A stretch of DNA of 64,000 nucleotides from Megaleporinus macrocephalus (GCA_021613375.1 CM038719.1:1166220-1230219); one strand, 5' to 3'; counted from the first letter of the stretch, positions 48,226-62,535 are shown. Made by a program: numbers and translations. The notes: a model not told the origin generated them from the letters alone.

Positions 48226-50288
48226 CTGTGGAGAGACGGAGCAGTGAGAAGACGGGTGGGCAGGTCTTTGAGGAGCGCGTGGGTGTGGGAGGTATGGAGT
48301 TAGGGAGATATGAGGAAGTCTGAGGGACTTACAACTTTTGGGCGTGTGAAATCCTGTTCAGCAGAACGATGATCTGGAAGATAAAACCAAGAACCAAACA
48401 TCTCAACGTTCACAGCCGTCACGACAAGAAGACTCCAAACATCTTCAGAAGAAGCTTAGACGCATCATCAGTTCACAGTCATATAAACTGAGAGATGATT
48501 TATGATCTTTATCTGTGTTTGTAATTTCAGTTCTGGTGACACAGATTTCCACATCATCACTAACCAGAACTTTAACTGTGTGACTAAATAATAAAGATCT
48601 AATTTAATTTCTGGCAACTTAATTAAAAGTAGTTAGTTAGTTTAGAGGATTCACAGCTCACAGTGTGGACACGCTACAAACACAAAGCAGGTTTTAAAAC
48701 TGCAGTCGTTAAACGTGTTACAGACGTTTATTATAATTTACTTTTGTGATACGACTAGTTTTGCCCAGTTCTGCGTCAAAAGCACAAACCAGCTAGTTAG
48801 TTAGTTAGCTAGTTTATTTATTAATTAGGTAGGTAGTTGGTTTATTAGTTAGTTGGTTTATCAGTTATTCAGTTGATTTATTAGTTAATTAGTTGTTGGT
48901 TAATTGGTTAGTTTATTTATTAGTCAATTAGTTTATTTATTACTTAGTTTAGTAGTCAGTAGGTTTATTACTTACTTAGTTGGTTTATTAATTAGTTATT
49001 TTGTTTATTAGTCAGTTTGTTTATTAGCTAGTTCATTTATTAGTTAGTTTGTTTATTAGCTAGTTTATTTATTAGTTAGTTGGTTGGTTTATTAGTTTAT
49101 TAGTTAGTGTGATTATTAGTTATTCAGCTGGTTTATTAATTAGTTATTTGGTTTATTTGTTAGTAAGTTAGTTAGATGACTAGTTGTTTTTGGTTAATTA
49201 ATTAGTTGGTTGGTTGGTTAGGTGGTTTATTAGCTAGTTTATTTATCACTTAGTTAGTTGGTTTATTAGTTAGTTTATTATTAGTTAGTTGGTTGGTTTA
49301 TTAATTAGTTATTTGGATTATTAGTTAGTTAGTTTTAGATTAGTTCTTTTTTTGGTTAATTCATTAGGTAGTTAGATGGTTGGTTGGTTAATTGGTTTAT
49401 TAGCTAGTTAATGTATTAGTTAGTTAGTTAGTTAGTCTGTTTATTAGTTAGTAAGATGGTTTATTAATTAGTCATTTGGTTTATTAGTTAGTTAGTTGAT
49501 TAGTTAGTTATTTAGTAAATTACTTTGTTAATTAGTTATATATAGAGTTAGTTACTTAGTTGGTCAATTATTTAATTAGCTAGTTAGTTGGTTTCTTAGA
49601 TAGTTAATTAATTGGTTAGTTTATTATTAGTTTGTTGGTTTTTAATTAGCTGGTGTTGTTTTCATATAAGATGAAAATTCAATTTCTGGAAATTAATTAC
49701 ATAGTTACTTATTTAGTGTTATCTGTGTTACAAACATGTATACGATGTTTTGAGCTTATAATTTTTTCCTGTTTTGTGTCTTCTGACTCAGAGGCAAGAA
49801 ACCAGTTAGTTAGCTAGTCAGTCAGATTGTTAGTTAATTAGTTGGCTAGTTTAATTCTGTCGTGTCTGTTATTATATCAGTTGCAAACATGTTTATGACC
49901 CACACAGCTATTTTCTGTAACTCAGCTTGTTTTCCGGCCGTGTTGAACTAATTAGCCAGTTAGACACACAGTCGAGTCACATTATGATCCTACTGCGGCG
50001 GCAGCTCGTAGGTTCAGTTTTATGATCTGGGGAATGTTCTAGAGACATTCTCTGGACCCACTCACCCATGTGGAAGACTCCGCTGCGTAGTTAGTGAATG
50101 CTTTATTTTTTAGAGTGCAACTAAAAGTCATTTACAATTTCTCCATCAGAAGCTGACGAATCAGAAGACAGCCAGTAAACAATCAAAAACAGCTGACCTC
50201 ATACTTCTGCCTCTTCATCTGATCCATGAAGTCAAACTTCTCCGACTCCAGCTGGTAGATCCAGTTCCACATCTCCTGAGCCCGCTGC
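48180..50288 (-). CDS. tnnt1: Troponin T, slow skeletal type, last three coding exons (partial gene)
   Basis: Join of 50288-50198, 48373-48333 and 48225-48180 on the minus strand; stop TGA at 48182-48180. The joined peptide runs QRAQEMWNWIYQLESEKFDF, MDQMKRQKYE, IIVLLNRISHAQKF, KKGHGKGKVGGRWK. This is the C-terminal helix of troponin T that pairs with troponin I in the IT arm, plus the basic tail ending GGRWK that helps hold tropomyosin in the blocked state. QLESEKFD and NRISHAQKF fit TNNT1 better than TNNT2 or TNNT3. Frames and splice sites (CACAG, CTTCCAG and CACAG acceptors; GTCAGC and GTAAGT donors) agree. The preceding exon (expected to hold an RKPLNID-like motif) is not found between 50289 and 64000, so that intron exceeds 13.7 kb. 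Alternative: another fish tnnt paralogue. Confidence 0.88.
48333..48373 (-). CDS. tnnt1: tnnt1 penultimate exon
   Basis: 41 bp encoding IIVLLNRISHAQK plus two bases; acceptor CTTCCAG, donor GTAAGT. The same small exon size and phase occur in vertebrate TNNT genes. Confidence 0.88.
48374..48794. other. tnnt1 intron, unique part
   Basis: Ordinary AT-rich intron between the exons at 48373 and 50198; nothing recognised. Confidence 0.4.
48795..49660. repeat. Degenerate TTAGTTAGTTGG/TTTATTAG tetranucleotide array in tnnt1 intron
   Basis: About 860 bp of imperfect TTAG, TTGG and TTTA tetramers, much older-looking (more diverged) than the neighbouring arrays. 49661-50197 is unique intron with a few TTAG remnants near 49805. 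Confidence 0.85.
50198..50288 (-). CDS. tnnt1: tnnt1 third-last exon
   Basis: 91 bp, first base completing a codon (expected AG|G, arginine) then 30 codons QRAQEMWNW...KRQKYE. Acceptor AACACAG, donor GAG|GTCAGC. Confidence 0.88.
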
Positions 50289-50490
50289 CTGTGTTCAAAG
50301 ACAAACAGCAGAAAGCTATAAAAGTAAAAGATGTAAAATGTTTGCCAAACCCCGTCTCCAAAGTAAAGAGTTCACGCTCATGGTTTATTTTTATAGGCCT
50401 CAGATGCTCGTTAGTACAGCTGGACGGGAAAGTTTGGGCTGCACTGATCCAAGTTTTAACTGTAAAAGTGAAAACATTTTAATAAACTTT
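50289..50490. other. tnnt1 intron, unique part before the SINE
   Basis: No coding exon seen; short open frames at 50291-50634 are chance. Confidence 0.4.
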
Positions 50491-50645
50491 GTATGTATCA
50501 GTTACAGCCTGTTCAAAACAGGATATGATGTTTTTCCATCCTTGCATAATCTTCCTCTTTATCCACACTCCACACAGACCAGCCTGGACCAGGAATCCAA
50601 ACCGGATTGTCTTGCTGTAGGGCAACAGTGCTAACCACTACACCA
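50490..50645 (-). mobile_element. tRNA-derived SINE of DANA type, 5' part
   Basis: On the minus strand it starts TGGTGTAGTGGTTAGCACTG, which fits a pol III A box (TGGTGTAGTGG), and about 40 bp later holds GGTTTGGATTCC, a good match to the B box GGTTCGANTCC. It continues GTCTGTGTGGAGTGTGGAT, like the region after the B box in zebrafish DANA SINEs. Its head leads directly into the 20-bp array at 50628. Confidence 0.65.
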
Positions 50646-53600
50646 CTATACTAATCACTACACCACCGTACTAACCACTACACCACTATACTAATCACTA
50701 CACCACCATACTAACCACTACAACACTGTACTAACCACTACACCACCATACTAACCACTACACCACCGTACTAACCACTACACCACCATACTAACCACTA
50801 CACCACCATACTGACCACTACACCACCATACTAACCACTACACCACCATACTAACCACTACACCACCATACTAACCACTACACCACCATACTAACCACTA
50901 CACTACCATACTGACCACTACACCACCATACTAACCTCTACACCACCATACTGACCACTACACCACCATACTAACCACTACACCACCATACTAACCACTA
51001 CACCACCATACTAACCACTACACCACTATACTAACCACTACACCACCATACTAACCACTACACTACCATACTAACCACTACACCACCATACTGACCACTA
51101 CACCACCATACTGACCACTACACCACCATACTAACCACTACACCACCATACTGACCACTACACCACCATACTAACCACTACACCACCATACTAACCACTA
51201 CACCACCATACTAACCACTACACCACCATACTAACTACTACACCACCATACTAACCACTACACCACCATACTAACCACTACACCACCATACTGACCACTA
51301 CACCACCATACTGACCACTACACCACCGTACTAACCACTACACCACCGTACTAACCACTACACCACCGTACTAACCACTACACCACCATACTAACCACTA
51401 CACCACCATACTAACACTACACCACCTTACTAACCACTACACCACCATACTGACCACTACACCACCATACTAACCACTACAGCACTATACTAACCACTAC
51501 ACCACCATACTAACCACTACACCACCGTACTAACCACTACACCACTATACTAATCACTACACCACCGTACTAACCACTACACCACCGTACTAACCACTAC
51601 ACCACCATACTAAGCACTACACCACCATACTAACCACTACACCACCGTACTAACCACTACACCACTATATTAATCACAGCACCACCGTACTAACCACTAC
51701 ACCACCGTACTGACCACTACACCACCGTACTAACCACTACACCACCGTACTAATAACTACACCACTGTACTAACCACTACACCACCGTACTAACCACTGC
51801 ACCACCATACTAACTACTACACCAACGTACTAACAACTACACCACAGTACTAACCACTATACTAACCACTACACCACTATACTAATCACTACACCACCAT
51901 ACTAACCACTACACCACCGTACTAACCACTACACCACCATACTAACCACTAGACCACCGTACTAACCACTACACCATCATACTGACCACTACACCATTAT
52001 ACTAATCACTACACCACCGTACTAACCACTACACCACCGTACTAACCACGACACCACCATACTAATCACTACACCACCGTACTAACCACTACACCACTGT
52101 ACTAACCACTACACCACCATACTAATCACTACACCACCGTACTAACCACTACACCACCGTACTTACCACTACACCACCATACTGACCAATACACCACCAT
52201 ACTAACCACTACACCACTGTACTAACCACTACACCACCGTACTAACCACTACACCACTGTACTAACCACTACACCACCGTACTAATCACTACACCACCGT
52301 ACTAACCACTACACCACCATACTGACCACTACACCATTATACTAATCACTACACCACCGTACTAACCACTACACCACCGTACTAACCACTACACCACCGT
52401 ACTAACCACTACACCACCATACTGACCACTACACCATTATACTAATCACTACACCACCGTACTAACCACTACACCATCGTACTAACCACTACACCACCAT
52501 ACTGACCACTACACCATTATACTAATCACTACACCACCGTACTAACCACTACACCACCGTACTAACCACTATACTAACCACTACAACACCATACTAACCA
52601 CTACACCATCATACTAACCACTACACCACTATACTAATCACTACATCATCGTACTGACCACTACACCACCGTACTGACCACTACACCACCATACTAACCA
52701 CTACACCACCGTACTAACAACTACACCACCGTACTAACCACTACACCACCGTACTAACCACTACACCATCATACTAACCACTACACCACCGTACTAACAA
52801 CTACACCACTGTACTAACCACTACACCACCGTACTAACCACTGCACCACCATACTAACTACTACACCAACGTACTAACAACTACACCACAGTACTAACCA
52901 CTATACTAACCACTACACCACTATACTAATCACTACACCACCATACCAACCACTACACCACCGTACTAACCACTACACCACCATACTAACCACTAGACCA
53001 CCGTACTAACCACTACACCATCATACTGACCACTACACCATTATACTAATCACTACACCACCGTACTAACCACTACACCACCGTACTAACCACTACACCA
53101 CCGTACTAATTACTACACCACCGTACTAACCACTACACCACTGTACTAACCACTACACCACCATACTAATCACTACACCACCGTACTAACCACTACACCA
53201 CCGTACTAACCACTACACCACCATACTGACCAATACACCACCATACTAACCACTACACCACCGTACTAACCACTACACCACCATACTGACCACTACACCA
53301 TTATACTAATCACTACACCACCGTACTAACCACTACACCACCGTACTAACCACTACACCACCGTACTAACCACTACACCACCATACTGACCACTACACCA
53401 TTATACTAATCACTACACCACCGTACTAACCACTACACCACCGTACTAACCACTACACCACCATACTGACCACTACACCATTATACTAATCACTACACCA
53501 CCGTACTAACCACTACACCACCGTACTAACCACTATACTAACCACTACAACACCATACTAACCACTACACCATCATACTAACCACTACACCACTACACTA

Positions 53601-54433
53601 ATCACTACATCATCGTACTGACCACTACACCACCGTACTGACCACTACACCACCATACTAACCACTACACCACCGTACTAACAACTACACCACCGTACTA
53701 ACCACTACACCACCGTACTAACCACTACACCATCATACTAACCACTACACCACTACACTAATCACTACATCATCGTACTGACCACTACACCACCGTACTG
53801 ACCACTACACCACCATACTAACCACTACACCACCGTACTAACAACTACACCACCGTACTAACCACTACACCACCGTACTAAACACTACACCACCGTACTA
53901 ACCACTATACCACCGTACTAACCACAACACCACTATACTAATCACTACACCACCGTACTGACCACTACACCACCGTACTAACCACTACACCACCGTACTA
54001 ACAACTACACCACTGTACTAACAACTACACCACCGTACTAACCACTACACCACCATACTAACCACTACACCACCTTACTAAACACTACACCACTATACTA
54101 ACCACTACACCACCATACTAACCACTACACCACCATACTAATCACTACACCACCATACTAACCACTACACCACCATACTGACCACTACACCACCGTACTG
54201 ACCACTACACCACCGTACTAACCACTACACCACCGTACTGACCACTACACCACCGTACTAACAACTACACCACCGTACTAACAACTACACCACCATACTA
54301 ACCACTACACCACCATACTAACTACTACACCACCGTACTAACCACTACACCATCGTACTAACCACTACACCACCGTACTGACCACTACACAAACCGTACT
54401 AACCACTACACCACCATACTAACCACTACACCA
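50628..54433. repeat. 20-bp minisatellite CTAACCACTACACCACCATA, ~190 copies
   Basis: About 3.8 kb, unit CTAACCACTACACCACCATA with ATA/GTA, CTGACC, CTAATC and ACCATTATA variants. The reverse complement of the unit contains TGGTGTAGTGGTTAG, identical to the head of the adjacent SINE. Blocks of 10 or more units recur (for example 51840-52560 against 52890-53530). Confidence 0.97.
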
Positions 54434-54882
54434 CACACACAATCTAGCTAAACTAATAACACACACACTCACACACACAATCTAACTAAACTAATAACAC
54501 ACACACACAATCTAATTAAACTGATAACACATACACATAATCTAACTAAACTAATAACACACACACAATCTAACTAAACTAATAACACACACACTCACAC
54601 AATCTAATTAAACTAATAACACACACACACATACACAATCTAACTAAACTAGTAACACCCACACACATACACACACACAATATAACTAAACTAATAACAC
54701 ACACTCACGCACACAATCTAACTAAACTAATAACACACACACACACACAATCTAACTAAACTAGTAACATACACACTCACACACACAATCTAACTAAACT
54801 AATAACACTCACACACACACACACACACACAATCTAACTAAACTAGTAACACACACACACACACACACAATCTAACTAAACT

Positions 54883-54913
<31 letters not shown>

Positions 54914-54924
54914 ATCTAACTAAA

Positions 54925-54955
<31 letters not shown>

Positions 54956-55036
54956 ATCTAACTAAACTAATAACACACACACAATCTAACTAAACTAATA
55001 ACACACACACACTCACAAACACAATGTAACTAAACT

Positions 55037-55067
<31 letters not shown>

Positions 55068-57164
55068 ATCTAACTAAACTAGTAATATACACACTCACAC
55101 ACACAATCTAACTAAACTAATAACACACACACACACACATACACAATCTAACTAAACTAGTAACACACACACTCACAATCTAACTAAACTTATAACACAC
55201 ACACACACACACAATCTAACTAAACTAGTAACACACACACTCACACACACACACAATCTAACTAAACTAATAACACACACACTCAAACACACAATCTAAC
55301 TAAACTAATAACACACACACTGACACACACAATCTAACTAAACTAATAACACACACAATCTAACTAAACTAATAACACACACACATACACAATCTAACTA
55401 AACTAATAACACACACACACACAATCTAACTAAACTAATAAAACTCACACAATCTAACTAAACTAATAACACACACACAATCTAACTAAACTAATAACAC
55501 ACACAATCTAACTAAACAAATAATACACACACACTATCTAACTAAACTAATTACACACACACACAATCTAACTAAACTAATAACACACACACAATCTAAC
55601 TAAACTAATAACACACACACACAATCTAACTAAACTAATAACACACACACAATCTAACTAAACTAATAACACATACACACAATCTAACTAAACTAATAAC
55701 ACACACACACATACACACACAATATAACTAAACTAATAACACACACACTCACACACACAATCTAACTAAACTAATAACACACACACACAATCTAACTAAA
55801 CTAATAACACACACACTCACACACACAATCTAACTAAACTAATAACACACACACACACACACAATCTAACTAAACTAATAACAAACACACTATCTAACTA
55901 AACTAATAACACACACACAATCTAACTAAACTAATAACACACACACATACACAATCTAAATAAACTAATAACACACACACACACATACACAATCTAACTA
56001 AACTAATAACACACACACTCACACACACAATCTAACTAATCTAATAACACACACACACAATCTAACTAAACTAATAACACACACACACACACACACAATT
56101 TAACTAAACTAATAACACACACACAATCTAACTAAACTAATAACACATACACACAATCTAACTAAACTAATAACACACACGTACATACACACACAATATA
56201 ACTAAACTAATAACACACACACTCACACACAAAATCTAACTAAACTAATAACACACACACACAATCTAACTAAACTAATAACACACACACTCACACACAC
56301 AATCTAACTAAACTAATAACACACACACACACACACACAATTTAACTAAACTAATAACACACACACAATCTAACTAAACTAATAACACATACATACAATC
56401 TAACTAAACTAATAACACACACACACATACACACACACAAGCTAACTAAACTAATAACACACACACTCACACACACAATCTAACTAAACTAATAACACAC
56501 ACACACAATCTAACTAAACTAATAACACACACACTCACACACACACAATCTAACTAAACTAATAACACACACACACAATCTAACTAAACTAATAACACAC
56601 ACAATCTAACTAAACTAATAACACACACACAATCTAACTAAACAAATAACACACACACACACAATCTAACTAAACTAATTACACACACACACAATCTAAC
56701 TAAACTAATAACACACACACAATCTAACTAAACTAATAACACATACACACAATCTAACTAAACTAATAACACACACACATACACACACACAATATAACTA
56801 AACTAATAACACACACACTCACACACACAATCTAACTAAACTAATAACACACACACACACACAATCTAACTAAACTAATAACACACACTCACACAATCTA
56901 TCTAAACTAATAACAAACACACAATCTAACTAAACTAATAACACACACAATCTAACTAAACTAATAACACACACACAATCTAACTAAACTAATAACACAC
57001 ACACATACACAATCTAACTAAACTAATAACACACACACATACACAATCTAACTAAACTAATAACACACACACTCACACACACAATCTAACTAAACTAATA
57101 ACACACACACTCACACACACAATCTAACTAAACTAATAACACACACACACAATCTAACTAAACT

Positions 57165-57204
<40 letters not shown>

Positions 57205-57784
57205 TAACTAAACTAATAACACACACACACAATCTAACTAAACTAATAACACACACACACAATCTAACTAAACTAATAACACACACACACACATACACAC
57301 ACACAATATAACTAAACTAATAACACACACACACTCACACACACAATCTAACTAAACTAATAACACGCACACACACAATCTAACTAAACTAATAACACAC
57401 ACACTCACACACACAATCTAACTAAACTAATAACACACACACACACACACAATCTAACTAAACTAATAACAAACACACAATCTAACTAAACTAATAACAC
57501 ACACAATCTAACTAAACTAATAACACACACACATACACAATCTAACTAAACTAATAACACACACACATACACAATCTAACTAAACTAATAACACACACAC
57601 ATACACAATCTAACTAAACTAATAACACACACACTCACACACACAATCTAACTAAACTAATAACACACACACTCACACACACAATCTAACTAAACTAATA
57701 ACACACACACAATCTAACTAAACTAATAACACACACACACAATCTAACTAAACAAATAACACACACACACAATCTAACTAAACT

Positions 57785-57822
<38 letters not shown>

Positions 57823-58694
57823 TAACTAAACTAATAACAAACACAATCTAACTAAACTAATAACAAACACAATCTAACTAAACTAATAACACATACATAC
57901 AATCTAACTAAACTAATAACACACACACAATCTAACTAAACTAATAACACACACACTCACACACACAATCTAACTAAACTAATAACACACACACACACAC
58001 ACAATCTAACTAAACTAATAACACGCACACACACAATCTAACTAAACTAATAACACACACACTCACACACACAATCTAACTAAACTAATAACACACACAC
58101 ACACACACACAATCTAACTAAACTAATAACAAACACACAATCTAACTAAACTAATAACACACACAATCTAACTAAACTAATAACACACACACATACACAA
58201 TCTAACTAAACTAATAACACACACACATACACAATCTAACTAAACTAATAACACACACACATACACAATCTAACTAAACTAATAACACACACACTCACAC
58301 ACACAATCTAACTAAACTAATAACACACACACTCACACACACAATCTAACTAAACTAATAACACACACACAATCTAACTAAACTAATAACACACACACAC
58401 AATCTAACTAAACAAATAACACACACACACAATCTAACTAAACTAATAACACACACACACACACACACAATCTAACTAAACTAATAACAAACACAATCTA
58501 ACTAAACTAATAACAAACACAATCTAACTAAACTAATAACACATACACACAATCTAACTAAACTAATAACACATACACACAATCTAACTAAACTAATAAC
58601 ACACACACAATCTAACTAAACTAATAACACACACACACTCACACACAATCTAACTAAACTAATAACACACACACACACACAATCTAACTAAACT

Positions 58695-58748
<54 letters not shown>

Positions 58749-58835
58749 ACACAATATAACTAAACTAATAACACACACACATACACAATCTAACTAAACT
58801 AATAACACACACACACAATCTAATTAAACTAATAA
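54434..58835. repeat. Compound array: 20-bp core AATCTAACTAAACTAATAAC with variable (AC)n
   Basis: About 4.4 kb. Every unit has the same 20-bp core followed by an AC run of very variable length (about 6 to 60 bp), some with ACTCAC or ATAC interruptions. Core variants are few (ATATAACT, CTAGTAAC, AACAAATAAC) although spacers differ freely. A long block around 57355-57790 recurs at 58020-58440. Confidence 0.97.
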
Positions 58836-59384
58836 GAAACAGTTTGTATTTTTCATGTTGAGCACACAGTTCAGGACAGTAACAGTGAGTAACCTGTAGA
58901 TCTTCTTTAGCAGCTCCACCTGACGGTTCCTGTAGCTGCTCATAAGATCTGCAGAGCACTGAGGAGGAGCTTCCGTCCGTTGCTCCCTCTTCAGGTCATA
59001 AACCACTGCATCTCCATTTGGTTATGGTCAGGACGCTGAGCCAGTTGTACAAATACAGATATTCTGCTTCTCTACTCGTTCTTTAGGTGGTTTGTTTGCA
59101 TGTTTTGGGTTTAACGTCTCTTCTGACCTGCTGCTCCTACGTTGTCATGTAAAAGTGTTTTGATCAATCTGAGAATTCATTCTTCCTTTAATGATCACGA
59201 GGCTTACAGACCCGGAGCCAGCAAAGCAGCTCCAAACCTTGATGCTCCTACCGCCATGATTTAGAGTTGGGATCAGGTTTTGGTGTTGTTCATGGTTCAC
59301 ACTGACCTCTCTGAGAAGAACATGTGGTCAGACTTTGTGAGCTGCCTGTATTTAATGGGTGAAGCTCCTGTGAAACCCACACAC
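58836..59384. other. Non-tandem island in tnnt1 intron, probably an old interspersed repeat
   Basis: Holds phrases such as GCAAAGCAGCTCCAAACCTT and GATGCTCCTACCGCCATGAT, which read like degenerate dispersed fish repeats, but I cannot name a family. A minus-strand stretch (58959-58890, SSYRNRQVELLKKIYR) ends in a possible donor; see rejected items. Confidence 0.35.
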
Positions 59385-61755
59385 ACAGACACTGTCTAAC
59401 ACAGAGAATCACTAACACAAAGAATCACTAACACAGAAACACACACAGAGACACACTAACGCAGAGACTTACTAACACAGACACTGTCTAACACAGAGAA
59501 TCACTAACACAAAGAATCACTAACACAGAAACACACACAGAGACACACTAACGCAGAGACTTACTAACACAGACACTGTCTAACACAGAGAATCACTAAC
59601 ACAAAGAATCACTAACACAGAAACACACACAGAGACACACTAACGCAGAGACTTACTAACACAGACACTGTCTAACACAGAGAATCACTAACACAAAGAA
59701 TCACTAACACAGAAACACACACAGAGACACACTAACGCAGAGACTTACTAACACAGACACTGTCTAACACAGAGAATCACTAACACAAAGAATCACTAAC
59801 ACAGAAACACACACAGAGACACACTAACGCAGAGACTTACTAACACAGACACTGTCTAACACAGAGAATCACTAACACAAAGAATCACTAACACAGAGAC
59901 ACACACAGAGACACATTAACACAGAGACTCACTAACACAGAGAATCACTAACACATAAACACACACAGAGACACACTAACGCAGAGACTCACTAACACAG
60001 ACACTGTCTAACACGAGAATCACTAACACAGACACTGTCTAACACGAGAATCACTAACACAGACACTGTCTAACACAGAGAATCACTAACACAGAAACAC
60101 ACACAGAGACACACTAACGCAAAGACTCACTAACAGACACTGTCTAACACGAGAATCACTAACACAGACACTGTCTAACACAAGAATCACTAACACAGAC
60201 ACTGTCTAACACATAGATTCACTAACACAAACACTGTCTAACACAGAGAATCACTAAAACAGAGACTCACTAACACAGAGACTGTCTGAAAGAGAGACTC
60301 ACTAACACAGAGACTTACAAACAAGAGAATCACTAACACAGAGACTCACTAACCCAGAGACTCACTAACGCAGAGACTCACTAACACAGACACTGTCTAA
60401 CACAGAGATTCATTAACACAAACACTGTCTAACACAGAGAATCACTAAAACAGAGACTCACTAACACAGAGACTTACAAACAAGAGAATCACTAACACAG
60501 AGACTTACTAACCCAGAGACTTACTAACCCAGAGACTCACTAACGCAGAGACTCACTAACACAGACATTGTCTAACACAGAGATTCACTAACACAAACAC
60601 TGTCTAACACAGAGAATCACTAAAACAGACTCACTAACACAGAGACTTACAAACAAGAGAATCATTAACACAGAGACTTACTAACCCAGAGACTTACTAA
60701 CGCAGAGACTGTCTAACACAGAGAATCCCTAAAACAGAGACTCACTAATACAGACACTGTCTAACACAGATAATCACTAACACAGAGACATGCTAACCCA
60801 GACACTGTCTAACACAGATAATCACTAAAACAGAGACTCACTAACACAGAAACTGTCTGAAACAGAGAATCGCTAACACAGAGACTCACTAACACAGAGA
60901 CTGTCTAACACAGAGAATCACTAACACAGAGACACACTAACACAGAGACTCACTAACACAGAAACTCACTAACACAGACACTGTCTAACATAGAGACTCA
61001 CTTACACAGACACTGTCTAACACAGACTCACTAACACAGAGACTCACTAACCCAGAGAATCACTAACACAGAGACTCACTAACACAGAGACTCAATAACA
61101 CAGAGACTGTCTGAAACAGAGACTCACGAACACAGAGAATCACTAACACAGAGACACACTAACACAGAGACTCACTAACACAGAGACTCACTAACACAGA
61201 CACTGTCTAACATTGAGACTCACTAACACAGACTCACTAACATAGAGACTCACTAACACAGACACTGTCTAACATAGAGACTCACTAACACAGAGACTGT
61301 CTAACATAGAGACTCACTAACACAGAGACTCACTTACACAGAGAATCACTAACACAGAGACTCATGAACACAGAGAATCACTAACACAGAGACTCACTAA
61401 CACAGACACTGTCTAACATTGAGACTCACTAACACAGACTCACTAACATTGAGACTCACTAACACAGACTCACTAACAGAGACTCACTAACACAGACACT
61501 GTCTAACATAGAGACTAACTAACACAGAGACTCACTAACACAGAGAATCACTAACACAGAGACTCATGAACACAGAGAATCACTAACACAGAGACTCACT
61601 AACACAGACACTGTCTAACATTGAGACTCACTAACACAGACTCACTAACATAGAGACTCACTAAAACAGACACTGTCTAACATTGAGACTCACTTACACA
61701 GACTCACTAACATAGAGACTCACTAACACAGAGACTCACTAACACAGAGACTCGC
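59385..61755. repeat. 16-bp CAGAGACTCACTAACA minisatellite with 92-bp higher-order unit
   Basis: About 2.4 kb. At 59389-59890 a 92-bp unit (ACACTGTCTAACACAGAGAA then CACTAACACAAAG, CAGAAACACACACAG, ACACACTAACGCAG and ACTTACTAACACAG blocks) repeats five to six times almost perfectly; to the right the order becomes irregular. Confidence 0.95.
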
Positions 61756-61914
61756 TCACTATTTCTATCCTGAACAACACATATATCCACCTATTCGTCC
61801 CACAGCAGTTTAGCCCCACCCTCACACTAAAGTCTGAATGAGGCTCAAAGCAGGACAGCCAGTCAGAACCAAGATCGTTTACATACACTACTGAAAGTCT
61901 GAGGCTCCTAAACT
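61756..61914. other. Short unique spacer
   Basis: No feature recognised. Confidence 0.3.
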
Positions 61915-62404
61915 GAAAGAGGCGGAGTCTTTCAGAAGTACAGAGAGAGAGGAGTCACCCAGAGAGGCGGAGTCTTTCAGAAGTAAAGAGAGGGAGGGGT
62001 CACCAGAGAGGTGGTGTTTTTCAGAAATAAAGAGGGGGAGGGGTCACTCAGAGAGGCAGGGTCTTTTAGAAGTAAAGAGGGGGAGGGGCCACCCAGAGAG
62101 GCGGAGTCTTTCAAAAGTAAAGAGAGGGAGGGTTCACCTGGAGAGGCAGAGTCTTTCAGAAGTAAAGAGAGGGAGGGGCCACCCAGAGAGACGGAGTCTT
62201 TTAGAAATGAAGAAGGGGAGGGGTCACTAAGAGAGGCGGAGTCGTTTAGAAATGAAGAAGGGGAGGGGTCACCCAGGGAGGCGTAGTCTTTCAGAAGTAA
62301 AGAGAGGGAGGGGTCACCCAGAGAGGCGGAGTCTTTTAAAAGTAAAAAGGGGGAGGGGTCAGCCAGAGAGGCGGAGTCTTTTAAAAGTAAAAAGGGGAAG
62401 GGGT
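61915..62404. repeat. 45-bp minisatellite GAGGCGGAGTCTTTCAGAAG...
   Basis: About 11 copies of a purine-rich 45-bp unit (GAGGCGGAGTCTTTCAGAAG, then TAAAGAGAGGGAGGGGTCACCCAGA in two parts). Frames on both strands (62011-62286 and 62537-61977) are 15-residue repeats and not genes. Confidence 0.95.
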
Positions 62405-62535
62405 CATGAGGACGCAGTGATGGCAGGACATAGTGACGGCAGGACGCAATGATGGAAGGACGCAGTGACGGCAAGACATATGAAGGCAGGACGCAGTAGC
62501 GGGAGGACGCAGTGACGGGAGGACGCAGTGGTGGC
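62405..62535. repeat. Short GGCAGGACGCAGTGAC array
   Basis: About eight imperfect 15-17-bp units. Confidence 0.85.

Noticed and set aside
50610..50645. tRNA gene (A-box and B-box present)
   Set aside because: The boxes belong to a SINE; no cloverleaf with paired acceptor stem can be drawn and the head runs into the tandem array.
54434..58835. CRISPR-like pattern of constant 20-bp core and variable spacers
   Set aside because: The spacers are simple AC runs, not unique sequences; this is a compound micro/minisatellite.
58890..58960. Possible tnnt1 exon on the minus strand (SSYRNRQVELLKKIYR) with an AG|GTTACT donor whose phase would fit the exon at 50288
   Set aside because: The phase and the resulting arginine fit, but the peptide does not resemble the troponin T segment expected there (an RGKKQT...RKPLNID region), the donor is weak, and the surrounding 550 bp look like a dispersed repeat.
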